A stretch of DNA of 35,849 nt from an uncultured Pelagibacteraceae bacterium (GCA_902623735.1 CACNUU010000009.1:1-35849); one strand, 5' to 3'; shown: positions 18,251 through 26,050, counted from the stretch's first letter. Translations and numbers: made by a program. The notes: generated by a model not told the origin, from the letters alone.

Positions 18251-19279
18251 TTAATTATTATTTTTTCTACCCCCAAAAACAGTATTTATAATTTTATTTG
18301 GGTTAATAGAACCTATTATTTCATTATCATTATTTACAACTGCTACTGCTTTTTCTTGTGTTAAAATTTTTTCAGCAACATTCTCGATAATTTCATCTTT
18401 TGAAACTTTTATATCCCCAAGATTATCTTTAGATTTTTCCATAACATCTTCGATTAATAAAACCTTTTCTCTTGGCACTTCTTCAGTAAATTTTCTCACA
18501 TATTCAGTTGCTGGATTCAAAACAATATTAGCAGGTGTATCTAATTGCTCAATTATTCCATCTTTCATAATTGCAATACGATCAGCAAGTTTTAAGGCTT
18601 CATCAAAATCATGAGTGATAAACATAATTGTTTTTTGTAATTTTTCTTGAAGTCTCAAGAACTCATCTTGCATTTCTTTTCTGATCAATGGATCTAAGGC
18701 CGAAAAAGGTTCGTCCAAAAACCAAATATCTGGTTCAACAGCTAACGATCTTGCTATTCCTACTCGTTGTTGTTGTCCTCCAGAAAGCTCTCTAGGAAAA
18801 TAGTTTTCTCTACCATCGAGTCCAACTAGTTTTACCATGTCCATTGCTTTACTTATGCTATCATCAGTCTTAATGCCCTTAATTTGAAGTGGAAAAGCTA
18901 TATTCTCCACAACAGTTTTGTGAGGTAGTAATGCAAAACTTTGAAAAACCATTCCCATTTTATTTCTTCTAAGTTCAATTAGTTCTTTATTGTTCAGCTG
19001 TAATAAATCTTGACCTTCTATAAAAATTTTTCCACCTGTTGCATCTGTTAATCTAGAAATGCATCTTAATAAAGTTGATTTACCTGAACCAGATAAGCCC
19101 ATCACAACTAACATTTCTCCTTTGGAAACCTCAAATGAAGCGTTATTAACTCCAACAATACATCCATTTTCTTGAAAGGTTTTGGCATCGACTTTGCCAT
19201 TTGAGGCGTGGAGCATTTTTTGAGCGTTTGCTCCAAAAATTTTATATACATTTTCACATTTAATTACTGGTCCAGTCAT
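18251..19279 (-). CDS. tmoW: TMAO/betaine-type ABC transporter ATP-binding protein
   Basis: This 342-residue ProV-type ATPase powers the adjacent double permease. Visible are Walker A GLSGSGKST (61-69), signature LSGGQQQR (165-172), Walker B WFLDE (186-190) and the H-loop ITHDF with His223. An N-terminal extension (residues 1-45) and a C-terminal segment of about 75 residues (including KAVAVVNNDNEIIGSINPNK) resemble the CBS-like tail of the osmoprotectant ATPases, here shortened. The gene stops two bases before the permease start. Substrate identity is inferred from the neighbours, and the gene letter from memory of R. pomeroyi naming. Confidence 0.87.
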   Translation of the reverse strand: MTGPVIKCENVYKIFGANAQKMLHASNGKVDAKTFQENGCIVGVNNASFEVSKGEMLVVMGLSGSGKSTLLRCISRLTDATGGKIFIEGQDLLQLNNKELIELRRNKMGMVFQSFALLPHKTVVENIAFPLQIKGIKTDDSISKAMDMVKLVGLDGRENYFPRELSGGQQQRVGIARSLAVEPDIWFLDEPFSALDPLIRKEMQDEFLRLQEKLQKTIMFITHDFDEALKLADRIAIMKDGIIEQLDTPANIVLNPATEYVRKFTEEVPREKVLLIEDVMEKSKDNLGDIKVSKDEIIENVAEKILTQEKAVAVVNNDNEIIGSINPNKIINTVFGGRKNNN

Positions 19280-19343
19280 AAATTTTAATTAAGTTATATG
19301 AAATTAAGATAAAATTAAATCCATAATATTGTTACCTTTCTCC

Positions 19344-19895
19344 CTAAAAATTTTTAATATAATAAACCCTTGTATCAATTCCTGTACTTAAAAAACTTAA
19401 CGCCTCGCCACTAACAGTTATTGTCTCATCAACCCCAACATTATTTCCGCTCACAGTAAAACCAGCAAAACACTTATTTTTTTCCCCATCCCACTTAACA
19501 AATGTTTCATCAATTTTGTTTCCATTAATTGTGTAAATTTCATGTGCTCTAAAATTTAAAAAATTAGCACCCATAATGGCTCTTTGAGGTATTAATTTTG
19601 TTGCCTTACAAACCTGTTCATAAACATCATTAGTCAACTTATAGTGATCTGTACCATCAAATGTTACTAATATTCCTGAAGGAAGTTTAGATATTAATTC
19701 ACTTAATTTCTTTTCTTTAGCAATTCTTTCTTCCTCTAATTTCATTTTTCTCACTAATTCATCACCACCGCCAAACATAATATTTAAAACAGAAAAGGAA
19801 AAAAAAATAATAATGACTATGAGCAACAAACCTCCAAATTGTTTAATAGATTCCGGTAATTCTTTAATCTTATTTAAATAATTTTCTTTTGACAT
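19344..19895 (-). CDS. Predicted single-pass membrane protein of unknown function (183 aa)
   Basis: I do not recognise this protein. It has a short cytoplasmic N-terminus, one transmembrane helix at about residues 21-41 (GGLLLIVIIIFFSFSVLNIM), a charged Lys/Glu-rich probably coiled-coil segment (about 47-68) and a globular C-terminal part of about 110 residues, probably periplasmic. Its ATG directly abuts the stop of the MORN-repeat gene, so the two form an operon. It ends 64 bases before the transporter ATPase gene. The placement between tmoX and the ATPase/permease genes is unexpected for the transporter. Confidence 0.65.
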   Translation of the reverse strand: MSKENYLNKIKELPESIKQFGGLLLIVIIIFFSFSVLNIMFGGGDELVRKMKLEEERIAKEKKLSELISKLPSGILVTFDGTDHYKLTNDVYEQVCKATKLIPQRAIMGANFLNFRAHEIYTINGNKIDETFVKWDGEKNKCFAGFTVSGNNVGVDETITVSGEALSFLSTGIDTRVYYIKNF

Positions 19896-20273
19896 TTACT
19901 CTTGCAACTTTCCATTCTTCCATGTACCTGATTTTTGAGTTCCATCAGAGGAAGTAAATGTTCCTTTTCCATTCATAAATCCTCTGGCCCACTCGCCTTC
20001 ATAAGTAGAACCATCAGGAAAAGTTAAAACCCCTATTCCGCTCCACTCACTATTTTTAAATTCACCCTTATAGATGTATCCATTAGGCCAAGTTTCAACT
20101 CCTTGACCATTTTTTTTTGTGCCAACCCACTCTCCTTCGTAAGTAGTTTTGTCAGTATAAACCCATTTACCAAAACCATTTTCACAATTTCCTTCCTTGC
20201 AGCCAGTGCTTCGTGCTAATGCAACTGATGAAATTAATAGACTTAAAATTATGCTGAAGAAATATTTTTTCAT
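19896..20273 (-). CDS. Exported MORN-repeat protein (125 aa)
   Basis: After a signal peptide (MKKYFFSIILSLLISSVALA, residues 1-20) the protein is made almost entirely of MORN repeats: TYEGEWVGTKKNGQG, YKGEFKNSEWSGIG, TYEGEWARGFMNGKG and a degenerate last copy (KSGTWKNGKLQE). MORN repeats form beta-hairpin stacks that bind lipids or proteins. Export points to the periplasm or outer envelope. It is followed without a gap by the single-pass membrane protein and preceded at 34 bases by another small exported protein. A role in TMAO uptake is not indicated by the sequence itself. Confidence 0.85.
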   Translation of the reverse strand: MKKYFFSIILSLLISSVALARSTGCKEGNCENGFGKWVYTDKTTYEGEWVGTKKNGQGVETWPNGYIYKGEFKNSEWSGIGVLTFPDGSTYEGEWARGFMNGKGTFTSSDGTQKSGTWKNGKLQE

Positions 20274-20307
20274 AATTATATTTTACACAAAATTTACAAA
20301 AAAAAAA

Positions 20308-20769
20308 TCAGACTTTTTTGTCAAGATTAATACATGAGTAAATAGAGATATATTTTTCTGCATTCTCACTTTTTATATTTTTTGTGATTTCATGAATCAA
20401 TTCACCTGTTTTTCTTGTAATAATTCCTGACTCTGAATAATTTTTTATTTGATCAATTGATTTAAATAAAACTACATCCTTATTCACAACCTTAACATTC
20501 AACTTTTCTGAATTAGAAAGAAATATTGATAATCCTTGAATCAAAAGTGTCTCTGGTTTTTTCGATTTAATTTTAAATTTATCTAAACCTTTTTCATTTA
20601 AATCTTTTGCTAAAAAAGTTTGATAATTGTATTCAGAATTTTTGATTATTTTTTTTTCTAAATTACAAACAAATCTAAGATCAATATTCTCTTTTATACT
20701 AACGTCTTTCGCTAAAGTTTGATTAAAAAATAATAAACTAATAAATGTAATTAAAAAATATTTTGACAT
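20308..20769 (-). CDS. Predicted exported protein of unknown function (153 aa)
   Basis: I do not recognise this protein. It begins with a likely signal peptide (MSKYFLITFISLLFFNQTLA, residues 1-20). The remaining 130 residues are a mixed alpha/beta domain rich in Lys, Ile, Ser and Asn. The mature part has two cysteines, one near the start (FVCNLEKK) and one near the end (IYSCINLDKK), which could form a disulfide. The gene lies just after the tmoX terminator and before the MORN gene, apparently the first of a three-gene envelope operon. Codon use matches neighbours. Confidence 0.6.
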   Translation of the reverse strand: MSKYFLITFISLLFFNQTLAKDVSIKENIDLRFVCNLEKKIIKNSEYNYQTFLAKDLNEKGLDKFKIKSKKPETLLIQGLSIFLSNSEKLNVKVVNKDVVLFKSIDQIKNYSESGIITRKTGELIHEITKNIKSENAEKYISIYSCINLDKKV

Positions 20770-20782
20770 TTCATTTAACTTT

Positions 20783-20820
20783 AAAAAAAAATCTCCCCCA
20801 ACATTGTTGGGAGAGATTTA
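20783..20820 (-). terminator. Factor-independent terminator of tmoX
   Basis: Read on the minus strand, AAATCTCTCCCAAC pairs with GTTGGGGGAGATTT around a three-base AAT loop. There is one G-U wobble, and a run of nine T follows. It lies 22 bases past the tmoX stop codon. It should end most tmoX transcripts before the three small envelope genes and allow tmoX to be expressed much more than the ATPase and permease, as is common for binding proteins. Confidence 0.9.
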
Positions 20821-20841
20821 AAGATTTAATAGCTCTATACC

Positions 20842-21789
20842 TTACTTAGTAAAAGCTTGCCAAACTTTCTTGTTCTTCTTTAACCATGCTTTTGCAGCAT
20901 CCTCGTGAGTCATTTTGTCAACGTCAACTAAAGCTGCCATTGCACCAATTTGACTTGTTGTGAAAGAAAGTTTTTTGAACATTGCTGCTGCTTTTGGATG
21001 AGTTTTTGGAAAATCAGCGTTAACTGCTTTTTTCAAATAACCATCTGGCGAACCACATTTTCCATCTCCACCATCTTCTGGTCTACAACCAGCTGTGTAT
21101 GGAGGAAAATCGATAAATGTAAAACCAGCACCATCTGTAAAATTAGGTGTCCAGTTAAAGATGATTGTTCCTCTTCCCTCTTTTTCAGCTGCTGCTAACT
21201 CTGCCCAAAGTGCATCAGCACTTCCAGCAAATTTAACCCACCAAAGGTCTCCAAGACCTAAAGCGTCAACTCTTTGTGGAATTAAATCACCGTGCCAAGT
21301 CTGCGGACCTTCCAACATTCTTCCTTTTCCATTTGGAGAGTCAGGTGTTGTAAAGTTTTTAGCACAGTCAGGATTTTTTAAAGCTGTCCAGTCTGGTAGA
21401 CCAGGGCATAATCCCTTTTCAGCAACCCAATTTGGATATCCCATATCTTCAAGTGTTCTTGCTTCATGGTCACCCCAGTCAAGCAATCCACCTTTATCCA
21501 AAGCAGTTGTAAATGATTTACCAAAAGCAGATTCCCATACCTCATGAGATAAAGTTACGTCACCAATTCTAATTGATTCATAAACTGCTTGAGAGTCAGC
21601 GTTAACATATTTAACATTGTTTCCCATGCTTTCCATTATCCCACCAATTACATAAGCCATAACAATTTGACTTGACCAATTGTGAGTTGGAATAACGATA
21701 GGTTTTTTGCTATCTGCAGCGTTTGAAATCCCAGCAAAACTTACTGCTGATATTATCATTGCAGATATTAATGATATTATTTTTCGCAT
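20842..21789 (-). CDS. tmoX: TMAO-type periplasmic substrate-binding protein (OpuAC/ProX family)
   Basis: This 315-residue binding protein has a signal peptide cleaved about residue 24 (GISNA/ADSKK). It delivers its ligand to the double permease. The mature part has ten tryptophans in or near loops (for example 38, 85, 105, 121, 134, 165, 183, 184, 195, 213). Quaternary-amine and TMAO binding proteins cage the methylated head group with Trp residues. Cys128/Cys142 and Cys235/Cys245 look like two disulfide-closed loops; C235-C245 is acidic and Gly-rich (CRPEDGGDGKC), a possible calcium loop as recalled for R. pomeroyi TmoX. It is divergent from tdm, has a strong ribosome site (AAAGGGG) and its own terminator. 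Confidence 0.87.
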   Translation of the reverse strand: MRKIISLISAMIISAVSFAGISNAADSKKPIVIPTHNWSSQIVMAYVIGGIMESMGNNVKYVNADSQAVYESIRIGDVTLSHEVWESAFGKSFTTALDKGGLLDWGDHEARTLEDMGYPNWVAEKGLCPGLPDWTALKNPDCAKNFTTPDSPNGKGRMLEGPQTWHGDLIPQRVDALGLGDLWWVKFAGSADALWAELAAAEKEGRGTIIFNWTPNFTDGAGFTFIDFPPYTAGCRPEDGGDGKCGSPDGYLKKAVNADFPKTHPKAAAMFKKLSFTTSQIGAMAALVDVDKMTHEDAAKAWLKKNKKVWQAFTK

Positions 21790-21801
21790 TTATTCCCCTT
21801 T

Positions 21802-21813
21802 CTTAATATTAAG
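21802..21813. promoter_or_regulatory. 12-bp perfect palindrome between the tmoX promoter and its start codon
   Basis: CTTAATATTAAG is a perfect 12-bp palindrome, placed downstream of the predicted tmoX -10 box and just upstream of its ribosome site. The position suits a repressor site. A small winged-helix protein is encoded two genes away, after tdm. A/T-rich palindromes of this size occur by chance in such a genome, so the operator call is tentative. Confidence 0.35.
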
Positions 21814-21820
21814 TTTGAAT

Positions 21821-21849
21821 AGTATGTGCCTAAGTAAAATGATAGTCAA
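21821..21849 (-). promoter_or_regulatory. Predicted sigma-70-type promoter of tmoX
   Basis: On the minus strand, TTGACT (21844-21849) and CATACT (21821-21826) are separated by exactly 17 bases. They match the -35 and -10 consensus at five and four of six positions. Transcription would start about 25 bases before the tmoX ATG, leaving room for the AAAGGGG ribosome site. Confidence 0.5.
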
Positions 21850-21863
21850 CACCTAGATATTTA

Positions 21864-21869
21864 TATAAT
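21864..21869 (+). promoter_or_regulatory. Possible -10 box of tdm
   Basis: A perfect TATAAT lies 20 bases upstream of the tdm ATG. No good -35 is found at 16-18 bases upstream. The resulting leader would be very short and has no clear ribosome site. The sequence is embedded in A/T-rich DNA, so it could be chance. Confidence 0.3.
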
Positions 21870-21889
21870 ATAAGAATAGATTAAAAAAA

Positions 21890-24229
21890 ATGTCGCTAAC
21901 TACTTTAGATATAAAAGAGCCTGGACTTAATGTATTACCACCTGGGGTTGAAAGACATGTTATAAATGCTGGTGGACTTACTGGTTTGCAGATTTTTCCT
22001 GATGATGAAATAGAAATAGTTAATGATGAAGGAAATCAAATTTGTGAAATTACTTGTTTTGACAAAGATGGAAAATCCGAATTAGGAATTTTAAATTTAA
22101 AAGAAAATAATAAATCTAGTTTAATTCATGAAATATTAAATAATAAAGATGAAAGTTCATTAATTGCAAATTTGCAATTAAAAAAAAGAAATTTAGATAT
22201 TAAAAAATCTAAATCTTCAATTGTTTTTAATAAAGAGACATCTAGTGGTGAAAAAGTAAAGTTGAAATCCAAAGACAAATGTTATGTAATTTTTGCTGCG
22301 CCTCAAAATAATATGTTAGTGAGTGAACAAAATCCCTCAAGTGACTTAACATTATTTATCAAGCGCTCAAAAATAATTAATGATAAAGAATTGAAAGTGA
22401 TACCAGATCCAATTTATGATCCTGGATATGAAAAGAATATTGATAGACAAACAAGCATTGCTTATCAAGTTAAAGAAGGAGATTATATACAGGTCATAAG
22501 TCCCACTGGAAGACAGTGTTCTGACTTTATAGCTTTTGATACGAGAAAACTTGATAAGGGAATAGAAAAAGGTCTAGATTGGCAAACAACTAGAACTTTT
22601 ATGGGAAATACTTTTCCTGGACCAGGATTGTTTTCAAAGTTTTATGATACTGATCACGAACCTTTAGTAGAAGTAATAAGAGATACTGTTGGAAAACACG
22701 ATACATTCAACCTAGCATGTACTTCAAAATATTATGAAGATGCTGGTTATTTTGGACATCCTAATTGTTCTGATAATTTAAATAATTCTATGGCTAAATA
22801 CGGAGTTCAAAAACAAAAAGGTTGGCATGCTATAAATCTGTTTTTTAATACATCTGCTGGTGGTTTAAATTCATTAATATCTGATGAGTCTTATGCAAGG
22901 CCTGGAGATTATGTATTATTTAGAGCTTTAAAAGATTTAACGATTGCAACTACTGCATGCCCTAGCGATATTGATCCATGTAATTCATGGAATCCAACTG
23001 ATATTTTTGTTAGAACCTATGACAAAAAAAAAGAATTTTCAAAATCATTTGCTTTTAGAATGAAAACAGACTCTGAGAAAAAATTAACAAGAAATTCTGG
23101 CTTCTATGAAAGAACATCCAAACTGACCAGAAATTTTATTGATGCTAGAGGTTTTTGGTTGCCAAATGATTATACAAAACATGGAGCTGTTGAGGAGTAT
23201 AATGCGTGTAGAGAAAAAGCAGTTTTAATTGACTTATCGTCACTAAGAAAATTTGAGATTATTGGACCCGATGCTGAAGAATTAATGAATTATACACTTA
23301 CAAGAAATATAAAAAAACTTTCAATTGGCCAAGTTGTTTATTCTGCAATGTGTTATGAAAACGGAATGATGTTTGATGATGGTACTTTACTGAGATTAAG
23401 CGAAACCGGTTTTAGATGGATTTGTGGCGACGAATACGCTGGAGAATGGTTAAAAGAAATAGCAAAAAAGAAAAATTTTAAAGTAATTATTAAAAATTCT
23501 ACTGACCAAATAAGTAATGTTTCTATACAAGGGCCAGAAAGTAGAGAAATTTTAAAAAAAATTATTTTTACTCCTCCTACTCAACCTACTATTGATGAAT
23601 TAGAGTGGTTTAGGTTTACTATTTGTAGAGTTGAGGAGCTTCAAGGTATTCCATTAATTGTATCACGAACAGGGTATACTGGTGAACTTGGTTATGAGAT
23701 ATGGTGCCATCCAAGTCATGCTCCAGAAGTTTGGGATAAGTTGATGGAAGCTGGAAAAGAAAAAGGTTTAATCCCTGCAGGATTTGCTGCTTTAGATAAG
23801 TTAAGAATTGAAGCTGGTTTAATTCTATTTGGGAATGAGTTTGATGGTCAACAAGATCCTTTTGAAGCAGGGATTGGTTTTGCAGTCCCTCTTAAAACAA
23901 AAGAGGAGGATTTTATTGGTAAAGAGATTTTAAAAGAAAGAAAAGCAAATCCTCAAAAAAAATTAGTTGGTTTAGAACTAATTGGTAAGGAACCGGCAGC
24001 ACATGGTGATTGTGTGCATATTGGTAGATCTCAAGTTGGTGTTGTTACTAGTGGCTGTTTATCTACAACCTTGAATAAAAATATTGCTCTTTGTAGAATT
24101 GATGTTCAATATTCTGAACCTGGTACAGAAGTTGAAGTTGGAAAAATTGATGGCCACCAAAAAAGAATTTCTGCAAAAGTTGTCGGCTTCCCACACTTTG
24201 ATCCTAAGAAGACACGTGTGAGATCTTAA
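21890..24229 (+). CDS. tdm: Trimethylamine-N-oxide demethylase (DUF1989 + GcvT-like domains)
   Basis: Tdm splits TMAO to dimethylamine and formaldehyde. The 779-residue protein joins a DUF1989-type catalytic half (about 1-370) to a GcvT/aminomethyltransferase half (about 410-779) that can bind THF and capture the formaldehyde. Three cysteines, Cys277 (NLACTSKYY), Cys293 (GHPNCSDN) and Cys357 (ATTACPSDID), have spacings of 16 and 64. To my recollection these are the spacings of the zinc ligands of Methylocella silvestris Tdm (C263, C279, C343). The GcvT half shows SRTGYTGELGYEIW and the late RIEAGLILFGNEFD. It is divergent from tmoX and overlaps the winged-helix gene by one base. Non-methylotroph homologues of this fusion exist, but the neighbourhood favours Tdm. 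Confidence 0.92.
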   Translation: MSLTTLDIKEPGLNVLPPGVERHVINAGGLTGLQIFPDDEIEIVNDEGNQICEITCFDKDGKSELGILNLKENNKSSLIHEILNNKDESSLIANLQLKKRNLDIKKSKSSIVFNKETSSGEKVKLKSKDKCYVIFAAPQNNMLVSEQNPSSDLTLFIKRSKIINDKELKVIPDPIYDPGYEKNIDRQTSIAYQVKEGDYIQVISPTGRQCSDFIAFDTRKLDKGIEKGLDWQTTRTFMGNTFPGPGLFSKFYDTDHEPLVEVIRDTVGKHDTFNLACTSKYYEDAGYFGHPNCSDNLNNSMAKYGVQKQKGWHAINLFFNTSAGGLNSLISDESYARPGDYVLFRALKDLTIATTACPSDIDPCNSWNPTDIFVRTYDKKKEFSKSFAFRMKTDSEKKLTRNSGFYERTSKLTRNFIDARGFWLPNDYTKHGAVEEYNACREKAVLIDLSSLRKFEIIGPDAEELMNYTLTRNIKKLSIGQVVYSAMCYENGMMFDDGTLLRLSETGFRWICGDEYAGEWLKEIAKKKNFKVIIKNSTDQISNVSIQGPESREILKKIIFTPPTQPTIDELEWFRFTICRVEELQGIPLIVSRTGYTGELGYEIWCHPSHAPEVWDKLMEAGKEKGLIPAGFAALDKLRIEAGLILFGNEFDGQQDPFEAGIGFAVPLKTKEEDFIGKEILKERKANPQKKLVGLELIGKEPAAHGDCVHIGRSQVGVVTSGCLSTTLNKNIALCRIDVQYSEPGTEVEVGKIDGHQKRISAKVVGFPHFDPKKTRVRS

Positions 24230-24579
24230 TGAAACAAACTACAAAAGATTTATTAGAATTTTGGGAGGATCAAATGAAACTTTCACACACGTCTAGTAAT
24301 TATTTTTTTAGAAAATCTCCGTCTCATTATCATATGATGCTTTTAGTCATGCACGCTTTTAAGCATAAAGAACACTTAACTGTAGAAGAATTAAAAACTA
24401 AGCTATTTAAAACCTCACGACCAAAATCTGCTTTAATGATAAATGAAGCTTGTGAAAAAGGATTTTTTTTTCTAGAAAAAACTTCAGGTGATCAAAGAAA
24501 AAAATATATTAAGCCAAGCAAGTCTTTTATTGAAGAATTTAATCTTTATCTTGAAACCCTTAAAAATCTAAGCTTCTAG
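24229..24579 (+). CDS. Small winged-helix (MarR-like) putative regulator (116 aa)
   Basis: The protein reads as one winged-helix domain. Helical N-terminus TTKDLLEFWEDQMKLSHT is followed by SHYHMMLLVMHAF, a helix-turn-helix region (LTVEELKTKLFKTSRPKSALM, about 54-74) and a wing with the KTSGDQRKKYIKPS motif (about 85-98). That wing resembles the DxRxxxxxLT wing of MarR proteins, with DQRKKYIKPS in its place. It starts on the tdm stop codon (TAATG), so it is cotranscribed and probably senses a substrate or product of the pathway. Target sites are unknown; the palindrome before tmoX is a candidate. No ligand-binding domain is seen beyond the core fold. Confidence 0.65.
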   Translation: MKQTTKDLLEFWEDQMKLSHTSSNYFFRKSPSHYHMMLLVMHAFKHKEHLTVEELKTKLFKTSRPKSALMINEACEKGFFFLEKTSGDQRKKYIKPSKSFIEEFNLYLETLKNLSF

Positions 24580-24602
24580 AAGCAGGGATATTATTTACTT
24601 AT

Positions 24603-24624
24603 ATTTTTTATATATATAAAAAAT
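24603..24624. repeat. 22-bp A/T-only perfect palindrome
   Basis: A fully symmetric stretch (a T6 block, ATATATAT, an A6 block, with one more A/T pair outside) lies in the 81-base gap between the winged-helix gene and the FAD oxidoreductase. On RNA it would form an A-U hairpin. It could be an operator, a weak terminator-like hairpin or low-complexity sequence. One such palindrome per 35 kb is roughly what chance would give at this base composition. Confidence 0.4.
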
Positions 24625-24660
24625 TATATATTTAAGTCACACGAAAAATAAAGTTTGAAT

Positions 24661-25986
24661 ATGTCATTACCGACAAAAGCAAAAGTAGTAATCATAGGTG
24701 GCGGAATTCATGGTTTAAGTACTGCTTGGAAATTATCTGAAACTTACAAAAATCCTGGTGAAATAATAGTTCTAGAAAAAAAAGACACAGCAGCAGGGGC
24801 AAGCGGTATAGCATGTGGTGTAATCAGAAATAATTATTTTCAGCCAGCAATGAGAGAACTAATGGCCCATTCAGTTTCTGTTTGGGAAAGTGACCCTAAA
24901 GCTTTCAAATATAATCCAGTAGGTTATTTACAAATATCTCCTGAAGTTATGCATGAAGATGTTGCAAGTATATACAAACAACAAAAAGCTATAGGATATG
25001 ATTCAGAATTTATTGAAGGTGAAAAAGATTGTGCAAATTATATGAAAGGTATTTTCGATGACTGGCAAGCACAAGGCATAACTTCAATTCTTCATGAAAA
25101 AAAAGGTGGTTATGCCTTTAACAAAGATTCAATTAAAGCTCTTGAAAAGAAATCTACATCAAATGGTGTACAAGTAATTAAAGGTATAAAAGTCACTGGA
25201 TTTAAAAAAGGCAGTAATAGTAAAGCTGTAACAGGTGTAGAGACAGATAAAGGTACAATAGACTGTGAACAAGTTGTTATTGGAGCAGGACCATGGGCTA
25301 GAGATTTCTGGAATATGTTAGAACTGCCTAAGACGGCTAACATTAAGGGCAAAGATGGTAAGATGCACGTAACTGATATGTGGACTTACTGGATGCTTCA
25401 AGAGGGAGTTATAGGTGTAGAGCCAGACTTTTTAAAAACGAATGATGGTAAACAACCGCCTGTTGTCCATGTCGACTCGACTGCACCATTATATTCAGAC
25501 AAAACAAAAAAATTAATTACAGATAAAATTTGGGGAATTTATTATAAACCTGATATTGAAGGTTTAGGAGTACAAGGTGGAACCTCTCCTTACATTGTAA
25601 AAAAACATTTTGATAAAGTAAATGTGGATCCATATGGTATTGAATCGCCTGAATATCAAACCACAGATGCATTTAGTGAAATGTGGTGTTCAGCATTAGC
25701 TCATTGTCAAAAAAGATTTGAGGGGAAATCTGGTTTGTATAGAAAAGGTCCTTCTGGAGGTCTTGGATGTATGACACCAGACTCATTCCCAATTTTTGAT
25801 AGATTTTTTGAAAATGTTTACATGATTGCGGATGCTAATCATGGATATAAAATGATAGGTGTTGGAGAGCTTGTTGCAAAAGAAATTCTTGGAACTGAAA
25901 GTGATTTATTAAAACCGTTTAGATTCAACCGTTACGAGAAGGGTGAACTTCACCCTACTTCGAACAGTCCGTTCCCTTGGAGTTAA
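24661..25986 (+). CDS. FAD-dependent amine oxidoreductase (DAO / sarcosine-oxidase-beta-like), substrate unknown
   Basis: This 441-residue flavoprotein of the D-amino-acid-oxidase (DAO) superfamily probably oxidises a secondary or tertiary N-methylamine. The FAD fingerprint VVIIGGGIHGLSTA lies at about residues 9-22, with the ribose acidic residue in IIVLEKK. RxNYFQ (RNNYFQPAMRELM) matches the substrate-side helix of sarcosine-oxidase/DmgDH relatives. The C-terminus DANHGYKMIGVGELVAKEIL is the second flavin contact. It has no GcvT/THF domain and no small subunits of its own. ATG 24661 is used rather than the TTG two codons upstream. It sits between tdm/regulator and gmaS, where dimethylamine or N-methylglutamate would need oxidising. 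Dimethylglycine dehydrogenase-like activity is the main alternative. Confidence 0.85.
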   Translation: MSLPTKAKVVIIGGGIHGLSTAWKLSETYKNPGEIIVLEKKDTAAGASGIACGVIRNNYFQPAMRELMAHSVSVWESDPKAFKYNPVGYLQISPEVMHEDVASIYKQQKAIGYDSEFIEGEKDCANYMKGIFDDWQAQGITSILHEKKGGYAFNKDSIKALEKKSTSNGVQVIKGIKVTGFKKGSNSKAVTGVETDKGTIDCEQVVIGAGPWARDFWNMLELPKTANIKGKDGKMHVTDMWTYWMLQEGVIGVEPDFLKTNDGKQPPVVHVDSTAPLYSDKTKKLITDKIWGIYYKPDIEGLGVQGGTSPYIVKKHFDKVNVDPYGIESPEYQTTDAFSEMWCSALAHCQKRFEGKSGLYRKGPSGGLGCMTPDSFPIFDRFFENVYMIADANHGYKMIGVGELVAKEILGTESDLLKPFRFNRYEKGELHPTSNSPFPWS

Positions 25987-25988
25987 AC

Positions 25989-26029
25989 TTCAAGCCTAGA
26001 CACTAATAAATTTTTCAGCTACGCTTGAA
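25989..26029 (+). promoter_or_regulatory. Inverted repeat in the gmaS leader
   Basis: TTCAAGC (25989-25995) and GCTTGAA (26023-26029) are perfect inverted repeats, with two more pairs (TA/TA) after a C/C mismatch, around a 21-base loop. They occupy nearly the whole gap before gmaS and end 11 bases before its GAGGGG ribosome site. No T-tract follows, so it is not a typical terminator. It might be a leader structure or mRNA-processing site; no known riboswitch consensus was recognised. Confidence 0.35.
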
Positions 26030-26050
26030 TAATTATAATTGAGGGGAAAA

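Noticed and set aside
20950..21547. Two overlapping plus-strand frames opposite tmoX (82 and 150 codons)
   Set aside because: Opposite strand of a clear binding-protein gene; composition is unlike coding sequence of the neighbours and no recognisable domain is present.
24661..25986. Calling the FAD oxidoreductase a second sarcosine oxidase beta subunit
   Set aside because: It lacks the covalent-FMN motif (TARHDAVAWG) of the beta subunit at 8704 and has no alpha, gamma or delta partners beside it.
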